Of a DNA stretch of 64,000 bases, positions 1-7,753 are shown one piece after another (position 1 is the first letter of the stretch; each line of letters begins with the position of its first letter). Both the position numbers and the translations under genes were made by a program. Location of the stretch: the NCBI GenBank assembly GCA_002394635.1, contig DGUK01000091.1, forward strand, positions 11,147 through 75,146, in the 5' to 3' direction. Under the pieces are notes generated by a model, which was not told the DNA's origin, did no database searches, and saw only the letters and a list, made by a program, of their open reading frames with translations. Source of the stretch: Faecalitalea sp. UBA4312. Its GTDB lineage: Bacteria > Bacillota_I > Bacilli_A > Erysipelotrichales > Erysipelotrichaceae.

Positions 1-217
1 CCGTTGTCAATACCGGAACCACATCTCCATCTTCATATAGTTTCGCAAGAAGGATTCCAGCGACAGGTGATTCGGATTCCATTGTGATCTTATCTGTTTC
101 AATTTCCATGAACGGCTCATCTTTTTCGATAGGATCGCCGACATTTTTCAACCATCTGACAATGGTACCCTCTTCCATATCCATGCCGTTTTTCGGCATT
201 TGTAGTTCTGTTGCCAT
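1..217 (-). CDS. Dihydrolipoamide acyltransferase (E2), N-terminal part
   Basis: The gene enters from outside the window; only the first 72 codons are visible. They form a lipoyl domain with the acceptor lysine in ETDKI at residue 43, the site that carries lipoate and shuttles acyl groups between E1 and E3. The start ATG (215-217) follows an AGGAGG Shine-Dalgarno. The gene is downstream of the E1beta gene on the same strand, so E1alpha, E1beta and E2 form one operon. Whether the substrate is pyruvate or acetoin cannot be told from this fragment. Confidence 0.9.
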   Translation of the reverse strand, partial: MATELQMPKNGMDMEEGTIVRWLKNVGDPIEKDEPFMEIETDKITMESESPVAGILLAKLYEDGDVVPVLTT

Positions 218-235
218 TGATAGTCCTCCTTATTA

Positions 236-1219
236 TTAAAGTACTTCGCGGATTGCTGCTTCAATCTTAGCCGGTGTCGGGAATGTTTCAGCTTCCAGTA
301 CCGGGTTGAAAGGAACCGGACAATACAAGGCACCTACACGTTTGATCGGAGCATCCAGATAGTAGAATGCATCACTATCAGTAATGGTTGAAGCAATTTC
401 ACCACCAAATCCACCGAATTTAACCGATTCATGAACAATGACAACACGATGTGTCTTGCTGGCGGTTTTGATAATGGCGTCCGTATCCAGTGGTGACAAT
501 GTACGAAGATCCAGCACTTCCACGCTGATGCCTTCTTCCGCTAGTTTATCCGCAACCCCTAAGCTCATCTGAACCATACGGCCATATGTAATAACGGATA
601 CATCGGTTCCTTCGCGTTTGATATCTGCTTTTCCTAATGGTACGATGTAATCTTCATCCGGTACCATTCCTTTTTCTTTATACAGACGTTTCTGTTCCAG
701 GAAAACAACCGGGTTGTTGTCACGGATCGAAGCTTTTAACAGTCCTTTGGCATCATACGGTGTAGAAGGGACAACTACCTTTAATCCAGGTACATGCAGA
801 TACATCTGCTCCAAAGACTGTGAATGTTGAGCAGCTGCGCCGGTTCCACCACCAGCTGGTGTACGGATAACCATCGGAACATTGACCTTTCCGGCGAACA
901 TAAAGTGCATTTTTGCTGCCTGGTTGATGATCTGGTCATAACATACGGCCATAAAATCGGAGAACATCAGCTCAACGATCGGACGCATACCGGTCACCGC
1001 CGAACCGACACCGGCCCCCATAAAGGCAGTTTCACTGATTGGCGTTTCACGTACACGTTCCGGGCCAAATTCTTCCAGCATTCCCTTGGATACACCGAAA
1101 GCCCCACAATAGGCACCAATATCTTCTCCCATAAAATATACATTTTCATCGCGACGCATTTCTTCGCACATTGCTTCACGAACAGCGTCTCTATATGTAA
1201 TTTGTCTCATTTCACTCAT
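236..1219 (-). CDS. 2-oxoacid/acetoin dehydrogenase E1 component, beta subunit
   Basis: 327 residues, normal length for the E1beta (transketolase-like pyrimidine-binding plus C-terminal) subunit of the pyruvate/acetoin/branched-chain dehydrogenase complexes. The N-terminal MRQITYRDAVREAM, the GEDIGAYCGAFGVSKG stretch and the C-terminal VIVHESVKFGGFGGEI stretch are typical. With E1alpha it forms the thiamine-diphosphate enzyme that decarboxylates the 2-oxoacid or cleaves acetoin and passes the acyl group to lipoyl-E2. The start is supported by GGGAGG eight bases upstream. It lies 15 bases after the E1alpha stop in the same operon. The exact substrate is not fixed by sequence; acetoin or pyruvate are both plausible. 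Confidence 0.9.
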   Translation of the reverse strand: MSEMRQITYRDAVREAMCEEMRRDENVYFMGEDIGAYCGAFGVSKGMLEEFGPERVRETPISETAFMGAGVGSAVTGMRPIVELMFSDFMAVCYDQIINQAAKMHFMFAGKVNVPMVIRTPAGGGTGAAAQHSQSLEQMYLHVPGLKVVVPSTPYDAKGLLKASIRDNNPVVFLEQKRLYKEKGMVPDEDYIVPLGKADIKREGTDVSVITYGRMVQMSLGVADKLAEEGISVEVLDLRTLSPLDTDAIIKTASKTHRVVIVHESVKFGGFGGEIASTITDSDAFYYLDAPIKRVGALYCPVPFNPVLEAETFPTPAKIEAAIREVL

Positions 1220-1234
1220 CTTGTTATCCTCCCG

Positions 1235-2251
1235 TTAGTCTGCGTAAACGTCTGCTTCCAGGTCTTCTACGACCGGCTGTGGCTGTGCCTTGGCATATTC
1301 GATGGAATCGGCAACTTTCTTGTCGGCTTCTGCCTGCATCGCATCCACTTCTTCTTCTGTAAACAATCCCTGTTCTACCAGGTATTTACGGAAACGAACG
1401 ATCGGGCTGTTATCCTTCCAGAATTGAATTTCTTCTTTGGAACGATAAAGGTTACCATCACTCTTGGAATGACCGGATGTACGATATGTATGCTCTACCA
1501 CCAAAGCCGGACCATTTCCAGCAACGATATAATCCCGTGCTTCACGGACTGTTTCATAAACAGCCAGTACATTATTTCCGTCGCATTCATACGATTTAAA
1601 TCCAAACGCATCTGCTCTTTGTCTTAAATCCTGATTTTTAACAACACGTTCCAGCTGTGTGGACATACCATATTGATTATTTGTCAACACAAATAATACC
1701 GGCAGATCCCACGCTGCAGCCAGGTTCATGGATTCCAGGATAGCTCCTTCATTAGCAGCACCATCTCCAAAGAAAGCTGCACATACACGATCCGGGATAT
1801 GCTTCATCTTGATAGTCAAAGCAGCTCCGCACGCAATCGGTCCGTTGCCGCCAACGATCCCATTGGCTCCCAGGATGCCATTATCAAAATCACAAATATG
1901 CATCGATCCACCTTTGCCATGGTTTGTACCTGTTCCACGTGCCAGGATCTCTGCCATCATATCATTGATATCTACACCTTTTCCCAATGCCTGTCCATGA
2001 CCACGATGGGTTGCTAGTAAGTAATCTTCCTTCTTCAAAGCTGCGGTGGTACCAACACCGGTTGCTTCTTCACCGACACTTAAATGCATCGTTCCATGTA
2101 CCAGCCCTTGTCCAAATAGCCAGAATGCCTCTTCTTCAAACTTGTTGACAGTCATCATACGTACCATCAACTCACGAAGGAACTCTTTATCTTCTAATAA
2201 CGTCTTATCCTCTACGTCAAATTCCTTCATGTGGTTAACAAATGCTTCCAT
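1235..2251 (-). CDS. 2-oxoacid/acetoin dehydrogenase E1 component, alpha subunit
   Basis: 338 residues. The thiamine-diphosphate motif is visible as GDGAANEG (residues 162-169) ending in NN (191-192), and the THRGHG and GKGGSMH motifs are typical of E1alpha, closest by eye to the AcoA/PdhA group. It is the first gene of the E1alpha-E1beta-E2 operon; the start follows GGAGGAG. Its promoter region carries a perfect palindrome directly beside a TATAAT -10 box, so control by the divergent SorC-type regulator is likely. The lipoate ligase gene just beyond that regulator fits a lipoate-dependent complex. Confidence 0.9.
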   Translation of the reverse strand: MEAFVNHMKEFDVEDKTLLEDKEFLRELMVRMMTVNKFEEEAFWLFGQGLVHGTMHLSVGEEATGVGTTAALKKEDYLLATHRGHGQALGKGVDINDMMAEILARGTGTNHGKGGSMHICDFDNGILGANGIVGGNGPIACGAALTIKMKHIPDRVCAAFFGDGAANEGAILESMNLAAAWDLPVLFVLTNNQYGMSTQLERVVKNQDLRQRADAFGFKSYECDGNNVLAVYETVREARDYIVAGNGPALVVEHTYRTSGHSKSDGNLYRSKEEIQFWKDNSPIVRFRKYLVEQGLFTEEEVDAMQAEADKKVADSIEYAKAQPQPVVEDLEADVYAD

Positions 2252-2267
2252 TTTGTCTCCTCCTGTA

Positions 2268-2468
2268 ATTATATTTACAATTGTAAACTAGCTTATCAAT
2301 CGCTAATTTTCTCACTGTCAATATATCATCAAAACCAGGGAGTGTCAATTGGAACTCCGGTACTAAGCCGTCTCTATCTAGCTTTATTTTTATTTACAAT
2401 TGTTTACTATAACTTATTTCATTTTTAAATTTACAATTGATAATTACAGTTATATTGTTTACACTTAG
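2268..2468. promoter_or_regulatory. Divergent promoter region with repeated TTTACAATTG operators
   Basis: A perfect 14-bp palindrome TTTACAATTGTAAA lies at 2274-2287, abutting the -10 box (TATAAT on the minus strand, 2268-2273) of the dehydrogenase operon. Near-copies occur at 2393-2406 (TTTACAATTGTTTA) and 2430-2443 (TTTACAATTGATAA), with a partial copy around 2456-2463. The spread over both promoters suggests a cooperative operator array for the SorC-family protein encoded next to it, giving both operon control and autoregulation. Assignment to that protein is inference. Confidence 0.7.
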
Positions 2469-2489
2469 TCATATGGAAAGAAGGATTTT

Positions 2490-3458
2490 ATGTCAATCTC
2501 AAAGGATCAGCGTTATTACCTTAAATTAAAAGCTTTATATTATTATTATGAAAAAGGATATACCCAGACAAAAATTGCTAAATCTTTAAACATCTCCCGT
2601 GTAACTCTTGGCCGTTTACTGGAAGAAGCCAAAGCAGAAGGCATGATCAAATTTGAGATTGTGGACGTTCGTGGCTCTATGAAAACACTGGAACTGGAAG
2701 AAAAGCTCAAAGCCCGTTTCGGATTAACTGATATCAAGCTTGTCAACTGTCATGATGCCCAGGATGACCAGATTCCTAACCGGCTTGCCTATGAAGCCGC
2801 TGATTATCTGGAACAGCGGATCCACTCACATATGAAGATCGGGCTGACCTGGGGACGAACCCTCAGCAAGATCATCGATACTCTGCCATCCAATAAGTCC
2901 ATTCAAGATCTATCTGTCTATACATTGGTCGGAAGCACATCACAAAGCGTCGATTTCCAGCCTAACGTACTAGCCCAGCGTATCATCGATAAATACAACG
3001 GAACTGCATCCATATTAACTGCTCCGTTCATGTGTCAAAGCGAAGAATTATGTCAAGCCATAAAAAAAGAACCAGCCATCCAATCGATTCTCGAGGCCTC
3101 CCATGACCTGGATATGACATTGGTCGGCATCGGTGAAGAACCGATACGAAACGCTGATCATCTGTCCGACTATCCCTTTGAACCATCGACGATCAATGAA
3201 CTGGTGGATGCCCACGCTGTCGGTGACATCTGTGGCAACTTTTTTGATATAAACGGACAACTATGTGATACCCCGATTAAAAACCGGATCGTATCTATCG
3301 ATATCCATGATCTGCCTTCCCATAAGCAGGTCATCGGCATTGGCGGCGGCCAGCAGAAAGTACGCTCTATTATCGGTGCCTTAAACGGTGGCTATCTGCA
3401 TACACTGATTACCGATGTACAGACAGCTGAAAAAGTCCTTGAATTGACAGAAAGGTGA
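2490..3458 (+). CDS. SorC/DeoR-type sugar-binding transcriptional regulator
   Basis: 322 residues, the family's usual length. The N-terminal helix-turn-helix covers roughly residues 18-48 (YTQTKIAKSLNISRVTLGRLL) and is followed by a long effector-binding domain of the SorC sugar-phosphate type (for example LTWGRTLSKI and the C-terminal GGGQQKVRSIIGALNGGY). Such proteins respond to a phosphorylated sugar or related ligand. It is divergent from the 2-oxoacid dehydrogenase operon and shares its repeated operators, so it probably regulates that operon and itself. The ligand is unknown. The start is preceded by AAGAAGGA. Confidence 0.85.
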   Translation: MSISKDQRYYLKLKALYYYYEKGYTQTKIAKSLNISRVTLGRLLEEAKAEGMIKFEIVDVRGSMKTLELEEKLKARFGLTDIKLVNCHDAQDDQIPNRLAYEAADYLEQRIHSHMKIGLTWGRTLSKIIDTLPSNKSIQDLSVYTLVGSTSQSVDFQPNVLAQRIIDKYNGTASILTAPFMCQSEELCQAIKKEPAIQSILEASHDLDMTLVGIGEEPIRNADHLSDYPFEPSTINELVDAHAVGDICGNFFDINGQLCDTPIKNRIVSIDIHDLPSHKQVIGIGGGQQKVRSIIGALNGGYLHTLITDVQTAEKVLELTER

Positions 3459-3482
3459 GAAGGTCGTCCCCTCTCACCTTTT
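3451..3482. terminator. Bidirectional terminator hairpin
   Basis: AAGGTGAG and CTCACCTT arms around a 13-base loop, followed by T on the plus strand. It overlaps the end of the SorC gene and the end of lplA, so it can serve both convergent genes. Confidence 0.75.
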
Positions 3483-4480
3483 TAAAGCTCTACGTTTTTT
3501 AACCATGTTTCCATATCCCGGTACATGGTTTCTTCTGTTCTGTCCAGACTATGACAACATCCCATCGCTTGTGCCATCGTCTCGTTATGATAACGATGAT
3601 GGCGTAATATAGCTGGTATTGATTGGATCACATCCGGACGCAAAGAATCCGAATATGCCATAACATCCATGATCATTCCGGCATCCACTTGAAACTGCAG
3701 TTCCACTTCTCCCCAGGTAAACCGATGACCAATCGTATACTGGAAATCAAAAGCCTGCCCATAGATCCAGTCCCATGAGGCATATTTCTGCGTCAGTGTT
3801 TTAATTTTTTCCGGATCAAGATCTTCTTCTCTTAAAAGAAGAGACTTTCGATCGTAACATTGATCAAAAGATGTTTTTAATGCTTCTTTTAATCTGTGAA
3901 TGGTCAAGTTCGGACACACTTCCTTCAGATTGACGACGCGGGAACGCACCGAAGCAATCCCCTTGGATTCCAGCTTCTTTTTAGAAACATTTAAATACTT
4001 TTCCAGTTTTTCCAGTTCTACATCCACCATGATGGTTCCATGATGGTAACAGTGCCCTTTCTTTTCATGAAACGCATTACCGGAGAATTTACAACCATTA
4101 ACCAGGATATCATTCCGTCCGCTGATATCCGCCCGGATCCCTAGGATTTGTAAAGCGTGCAGAAGAACCTGTTGTTGATGGTGGACATCATAGTTTTCTT
4201 TATGAGCAATAAAGGTAAAATTCAGATTGCCTAAATCATGATATACAGCCCCTCCGCCGGAAAGCCTTCGAGCAATTACAGCTTCATCCGTTTCAATGCG
4301 GCTGATTTGGCATTCCTTCCATGCATTCTGATTTTTTCCGATCACAACCGTTTTCTGATTCTGCCATAGATAAAACAGGACATTGTTTTCCGGACAATGC
4401 GTAAACAAATATTCTTCTACAGCAAGATTTTTATAAGGATCAACCCCTGTTGTTTCGATATAATATGTAGCATCTAACAT
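3482..4480 (-). CDS. lplA: Lipoate-protein ligase A
   Basis: 332 residues, full-length LplA with the large ligase domain and a C-terminal accessory domain. Family motifs visible: RRLSGGGAVYHDLGNLNFT around residues 70-90 (lipoyl-AMP binding), NDILVNGCKFSGNA (the K-F-S-G substrate loop) and HHGTIMVDV. It activates free lipoate with ATP and attaches it to lipoyl domains such as that of the E2 encoded nearby. It follows the MBL hydrolase gene by 11 bases, so they are probably cotranscribed. Scavenged lipoate thus supplies the neighbouring dehydrogenase complex (inference from context). Confidence 0.93.
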   Translation of the reverse strand: MLDATYYIETTGVDPYKNLAVEEYLFTHCPENNVLFYLWQNQKTVVIGKNQNAWKECQISRIETDEAVIARRLSGGGAVYHDLGNLNFTFIAHKENYDVHHQQQVLLHALQILGIRADISGRNDILVNGCKFSGNAFHEKKGHCYHHGTIMVDVELEKLEKYLNVSKKKLESKGIASVRSRVVNLKEVCPNLTIHRLKEALKTSFDQCYDRKSLLLREEDLDPEKIKTLTQKYASWDWIYGQAFDFQYTIGHRFTWGEVELQFQVDAGMIMDVMAYSDSLRPDVIQSIPAILRHHRYHNETMAQAMGCCHSLDRTEETMYRDMETWLKNVEL

Positions 4481-4491
4481 AACTGTACTCT

Positions 4492-5250
4492 CTATATTGA
4501 AATGGACATGCCCGGTTGATCAAGAGCGATGGTATCCACCGATCCTTTTGTACGTTGCATATCCCTGTGTACCATTCTTGCAAGCTTTAAGTCATCCTCC
4601 GGTCCATAAGGAATATGATAGATAAACACATGATCCAGTTTGGATATGTTACCAAGCATCTTCTGCCCATTTGGATTATGATAGGCCAAAGGATTGATAA
4701 AGACCCCTTGATAAGCCTTATTCTGTGTAAACAAAAGATCGTCATGAAAGAAATCATAATCTCCGGTAAACAGAAAACGATAGGTTTCTAACTGCACTTC
4801 CATACAATAATGGGGTACATCTATGTACTGTTTGCCGGAATGCCCCGTCTTGTGGCAGGTTATACAGATATTCTTATCCGTTTGTATCGTTTTGGAAGAC
4901 TGATCGATAACCTCTGTTCTAATTCCGTAGCGTTTTGCCGTTTCCAGACTCTTTTTTATATATCGATCCTCATCTTTGGGCAGTACCATACAACTCGGTT
5001 GGTGATACATCAGATAATAGCTGACTAGATCCTGTGAATAGTGATCCTTGTGACAATGCGTGAATATCAGACAATCCGGTTTTTTCTGCTTTCCGTTCGG
5101 TGAAAACAGATCCAGAAACATATCCAAGGGAATCGGACTGGCCAGTCCCTCTTGCAGACCAGGTACATACAATCCGTCGATCATCACAGCTGTTTTTTCG
5201 GTAGATAAAAGGATTCCTGCATTTCCAATATGTACAATCTTACATGTCAT
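4492..5250 (-). CDS. MBL-fold metallo-hydrolase (UlaG-like group)
   Basis: 252 residues. The metal-binding motif THCHKDH is at residues 64-70 and further metal ligands are likely in HTGHSG and FTGDYDF. The start of the protein (IVHIGNAGILL) resembles the UlaG/RomA-like beta-lactamase-fold proteins. The substrate is not predictable. It is the upstream gene of a two-gene unit with lplA. Its promoter lies so close to the ATG (see the dyad entry) that the transcript may carry almost no leader. Confidence 0.75.
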   Translation of the reverse strand: MTCKIVHIGNAGILLSTEKTAVMIDGLYVPGLQEGLASPIPLDMFLDLFSPNGKQKKPDCLIFTHCHKDHYSQDLVSYYLMYHQPSCMVLPKDEDRYIKKSLETAKRYGIRTEVIDQSSKTIQTDKNICITCHKTGHSGKQYIDVPHYCMEVQLETYRFLFTGDYDFFHDDLLFTQNKAYQGVFINPLAYHNPNGQKMLGNISKLDHVFIYHIPYGPEDDLKLARMVHRDMQRTKGSVDTIALDQPGMSISI

Positions 5251-5253
5251 ACA

Positions 5254-5285
5254 TTGACGATACCTTATTTTTTATATATCGTCAA
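5254..5285 (-). promoter_or_regulatory. Promoter embedded in a 9-bp inverted repeat
   Basis: TTGACGATA and TATCGTCAA form perfect 9-bp arms separated by 14 bases. On the minus strand the arms supply a -35-like TTGACG and a -10-like TATCGT with 17-bp spacing, ending six bases before the ATG of the MBL-fold gene. An operator overlapping a promoter is the simplest reading. Confidence 0.5.
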
Positions 5286-5398
5286 ACTCCTGTGGATCCT
5301 ACATCCCGTTTCTTTGAATCGTAGGCTTACAACCCACATAATAGGATTCTTAATGCGATCTTTCAATGATTCGAAAAACTTTATCCCCGCAAAGAAGA

Positions 5399-5418
5399 AA
5401 ACCCCCTTTCGGGGGTTT
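5399..5418 (-). terminator. Terminator after the triose-phosphate isomerase gene
   Basis: AAACCCCC-tttc-GGGGGTTT hairpin followed on the minus strand by TTTTCTTCTTT, directly after the stop codon at 5426. Confidence 0.85.
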
Positions 5419-5425
5419 GAAGGAC

Positions 5426-6187
5426 TTATTTTTTCTTCTCAGCTTTTGGTGCTTTTTCTGCTGGTTTTTCTTCCACTGCAGGAACACCGTTCTGCATACG
5501 TTCGTTATAAGCTTCCATAATTGCTTCAGCCCATGCACGAACTTGTGTTAAATGATCTGGTGCATTCAGGATACCTGTTGTTCCACCCGTTCCGTCAGAT
5601 CCTAACTTAACGATGTTGTAGCAGTCTTCGGCAGTACTTACACCGGCAGCGATCATCGGAGATACATCCGGGTTAGCTTCTTTGATAGCCTGGCATGCAG
5701 CGATGTTGTAAGCGTCATCAGCCAGTTTACCAGTTCCGATCAGATCAGATGGTTCAGCAATGATGATATCCGGTCCCATTACCGCAATAGCTTTCGATTC
5801 TAATACAGAGTCAGCACATACTAATGTGATGATGCCCAGACGCTTTGCACGTTGAATGGCTTTGCACAGTTCGCTGACTGTTTTTGGGTTTTCTTCATGA
5901 TTCAGGAAAACAGCACCGGCACCGGCATTTTTAATAGATTCCGGCAATACACGTCCAACACCACGTCCCGGAACCAGAGAGTCCATAGACTGTGCTGTAA
6001 CGATCAGATTTTCCGTGTTCTCTTTAATTAAACGAATGTCTGTGTAAGGGCAGGTAAAGAAGATAGTAATGCCTGTTTCCTTTGCTACTTGGTCACACTT
6101 CTGAGCCAGTCGTAAGCTTCGGCTGTCATATAAGTAGTTCTTCGGGTTTACTACCAAGAAAGGTAATTTAAATTTTTTCTGTTTCAT
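5426..6187 (-). CDS. Archaeal-type triose-phosphate isomerase-like protein
   Basis: 253 residues from the ATG at 6185-6187, chosen because GGGAGAA precedes it by five bases; a longer frame would overlap yjbQ. The TIM-barrel catalytic residues are all present: Asn14/Lys16 in NPKNY, His97 in FLNHEE, Glu145 in AEPSDLIGTG, then GVSTAED and the phosphate loop GSDGTGGTTGI. These resemble the short archaeal TpiA type, not the usual bacterial type. It would interconvert dihydroxyacetone phosphate and glyceraldehyde 3-phosphate made by the upstream aldolase. An unusual C-terminal tail of about 20 residues is very rich in Lys, Glu, Pro and Ala. Confidence 0.75.
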   Translation of the reverse strand: MKQKKFKLPFLVVNPKNYLYDSRSLRLAQKCDQVAKETGITIFFTCPYTDIRLIKENTENLIVTAQSMDSLVPGRGVGRVLPESIKNAGAGAVFLNHEENPKTVSELCKAIQRAKRLGIITLVCADSVLESKAIAVMGPDIIIAEPSDLIGTGKLADDAYNIAACQAIKEANPDVSPMIAAGVSTAEDCYNIVKLGSDGTGGTTGILNAPDHLTQVRAWAEAIMEAYNERMQNGVPAVEEKPAEKAPKAEKKK

Positions 6188-6189
6188 CT

Positions 6190-6714
6190 TTATTCTCCCA
6201 TTACCGTAATGATACACTTACGGTTTCTTCCGCCTTTCGCGCGGTCAAAGTCTACAAAGTAGATGTATCCTGTGGATCCTACACCCAGTTTACCATCTGT
6301 TACATCCAAGGTTACACTTGATCCGATGATCGTGGATTTTAAGTGTGCATCTCCATTCCACAATGCGGAACGATCTCCCCCTGGAAGGTAATCTGCTGCA
6401 TTCGGCCATGCTTCTACAGCTACATAATGTTCTTCCCCTGGATAGACATAGGTATCCAGTGCCACCTGATCCGGAATGATCTTTCCTAATACATTGTTCA
6501 GGTCTTCCTGCAGGAATTCATCACCGTCTTCATTGTAATCATGTACGAATTCTTCAAAGAATACGGAGCAGGTAGTATGTGGCGAAATCACGAAACATAC
6601 GCCTTCTTTTATACCGCTGTTTTCAATAGCAGCTTTTACTTGTGGTGTAATATCCAAATATGTCGGACGATCACCATGAGACTTCAAACTAATTCTTTCC
6701 TTATATACAGTCAT
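6190..6714 (-). CDS. yjbQ: YjbQ/UPF0047 family protein
   Basis: 174 residues, slightly longer than the 130-140 of many YjbQ proteins. The family motifs ISPHTTCSVFFEE, HYNED-like VHDYNEDGDEF, and the C-terminal GTWQ-like segment GSTGYIYFVDFDR are visible. Some family members have weak thiamine-phosphate synthase activity in vitro, but the true role is unclear. It sits between a class II aldolase and a triose-phosphate isomerase in one operon (three bases before the isomerase start), which points to a task in sugar-phosphate chemistry. The start is preceded by AGAGGAAAAG. Confidence 0.8.
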   Translation of the reverse strand: MTVYKERISLKSHGDRPTYLDITPQVKAAIENSGIKEGVCFVISPHTTCSVFFEEFVHDYNEDGDEFLQEDLNNVLGKIIPDQVALDTYVYPGEEHYVAVEAWPNAADYLPGGDRSALWNGDAHLKSTIIGSSVTLDVTDGKLGVGSTGYIYFVDFDRAKGGRNRKCIITVMGE

Positions 6715-6732
6715 TCTTCTTTTCCTCTTTCC

Positions 6733-7575
6733 TTAAATTGATTTTGTTTCAAATAATTTGTAGCAGTATTTCAAGCAGTCTTTCATTCCATCAATGGAAG
6801 CATTCTTGATTGTGTAGTAGTCATCGACTTCTGCTTCCTTGTTTTCCAGAGCCAATACCGGACGGGCTGCACTGGCCATGAAATCAGAATATACATTGAC
6901 TTTGGCAATCCCTTCGGTTGCACAACGATTCAGGTTGTCATCTCCGGAACCGGATCCTCCGTGCAATACCAGCGGACATGGTACAGCTTCCTTCAGTTCA
7001 TGAAGACGTTCAAAGTTGATTACCGGTGTTCCCTTATAGAATCCATGGGCTGTTCCGATGGATACAGCTAAGGAATCACACTGTGTCTGTTCGGCAAATG
7101 CCTTGGCTTCTTCTACAGATGTGTAGATCGCATTTGGATCGGATTTATCGAAGTTGGAAGCAACGTGTCCGATTTCAGCTTCAACCACAACCCCTTTCTC
7201 ATGGGCATATTCTACAACGGACTTAGTTAAAGCTACGTTTTCTTCAAATGGTTTCATGGAACCATCAATCATAACAGATGTGAATCCTAAGTCAATGGCT
7301 TTCTTACATACTTCGAAAGAGCTTCCGTGATCTAGATGCAAACAAACCGGATTGGTTGTCTTTTCCGCTAAATATTTCGCATAGTAGGCTGCGTCTTCTA
7401 ATGTAATAAATGCATTTAAATGGGCTTCTGCAATCGCAATGATAATTGGTAAGTTTAATTCTTCGGAAACGGCCAGATGTGCTTTTAATGAATCTTCATC
7501 TACAAAATTTGCAGATGGAACCGCAAAATGTCCAGCAACAGCTTTTTCAAACATTTCCTTTGATGTAACTAACAT
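6733..7575 (-). CDS. Class II ketose-bisphosphate aldolase
   Basis: 280 residues, standard length for the FbaA/GatY/KbaY family. The catalytic Asp is in HLDHGSS (residues 80-86), and zinc-ligand histidines are in that motif, in GTAHGFY and in LHGGSGSGDD; the second phosphate loop is NVYSDF. It cleaves a ketose 1,6-bisphosphate into dihydroxyacetone phosphate and an aldehyde. Whether the substrate is fructose, tagatose or another bisphosphate cannot be told. It heads the operon with yjbQ and the isomerase and is divergent from a LysR regulator. The start follows AAGGAGG. Confidence 0.85.
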   Translation of the reverse strand: MLVTSKEMFEKAVAGHFAVPSANFVDEDSLKAHLAVSEELNLPIIIAIAEAHLNAFITLEDAAYYAKYLAEKTTNPVCLHLDHGSSFEVCKKAIDLGFTSVMIDGSMKPFEENVALTKSVVEYAHEKGVVVEAEIGHVASNFDKSDPNAIYTSVEEAKAFAEQTQCDSLAVSIGTAHGFYKGTPVINFERLHELKEAVPCPLVLHGGSGSGDDNLNRCATEGIAKVNVYSDFMASAARPVLALENKEAEVDDYYTIKNASIDGMKDCLKYCYKLFETKSI

Positions 7576-7753
7576 TCGTATAAGTCCTCCTTGATGTCAC
7601 GAACACATTATACATTACAAATGTCATAATTTCAATATAACTTTTAAAAATTATTAATATTATATTCGCTTATCTAATTAATGTTTTTTGTGTTCAAAAT
7701 TAATGCTTGTCACACATCAATCTGTTATAATATTCATATCGAGGTTACTGACT

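Noticed and set aside
824-1627. A long open frame (267 codons) on the plus strand opposite the E1 genes
   Set aside because: It lies antisense to clear E1beta and E1alpha coding sequence, has no family motifs and an odd composition; it is a shadow of the real genes.
5288-5345. Riboswitch or small RNA between the MBL-fold and isomerase genes
   Set aside because: No conserved aptamer pattern or stable multi-stem fold could be drawn by eye; only the isomerase terminator at 5399-5418 is convincing.
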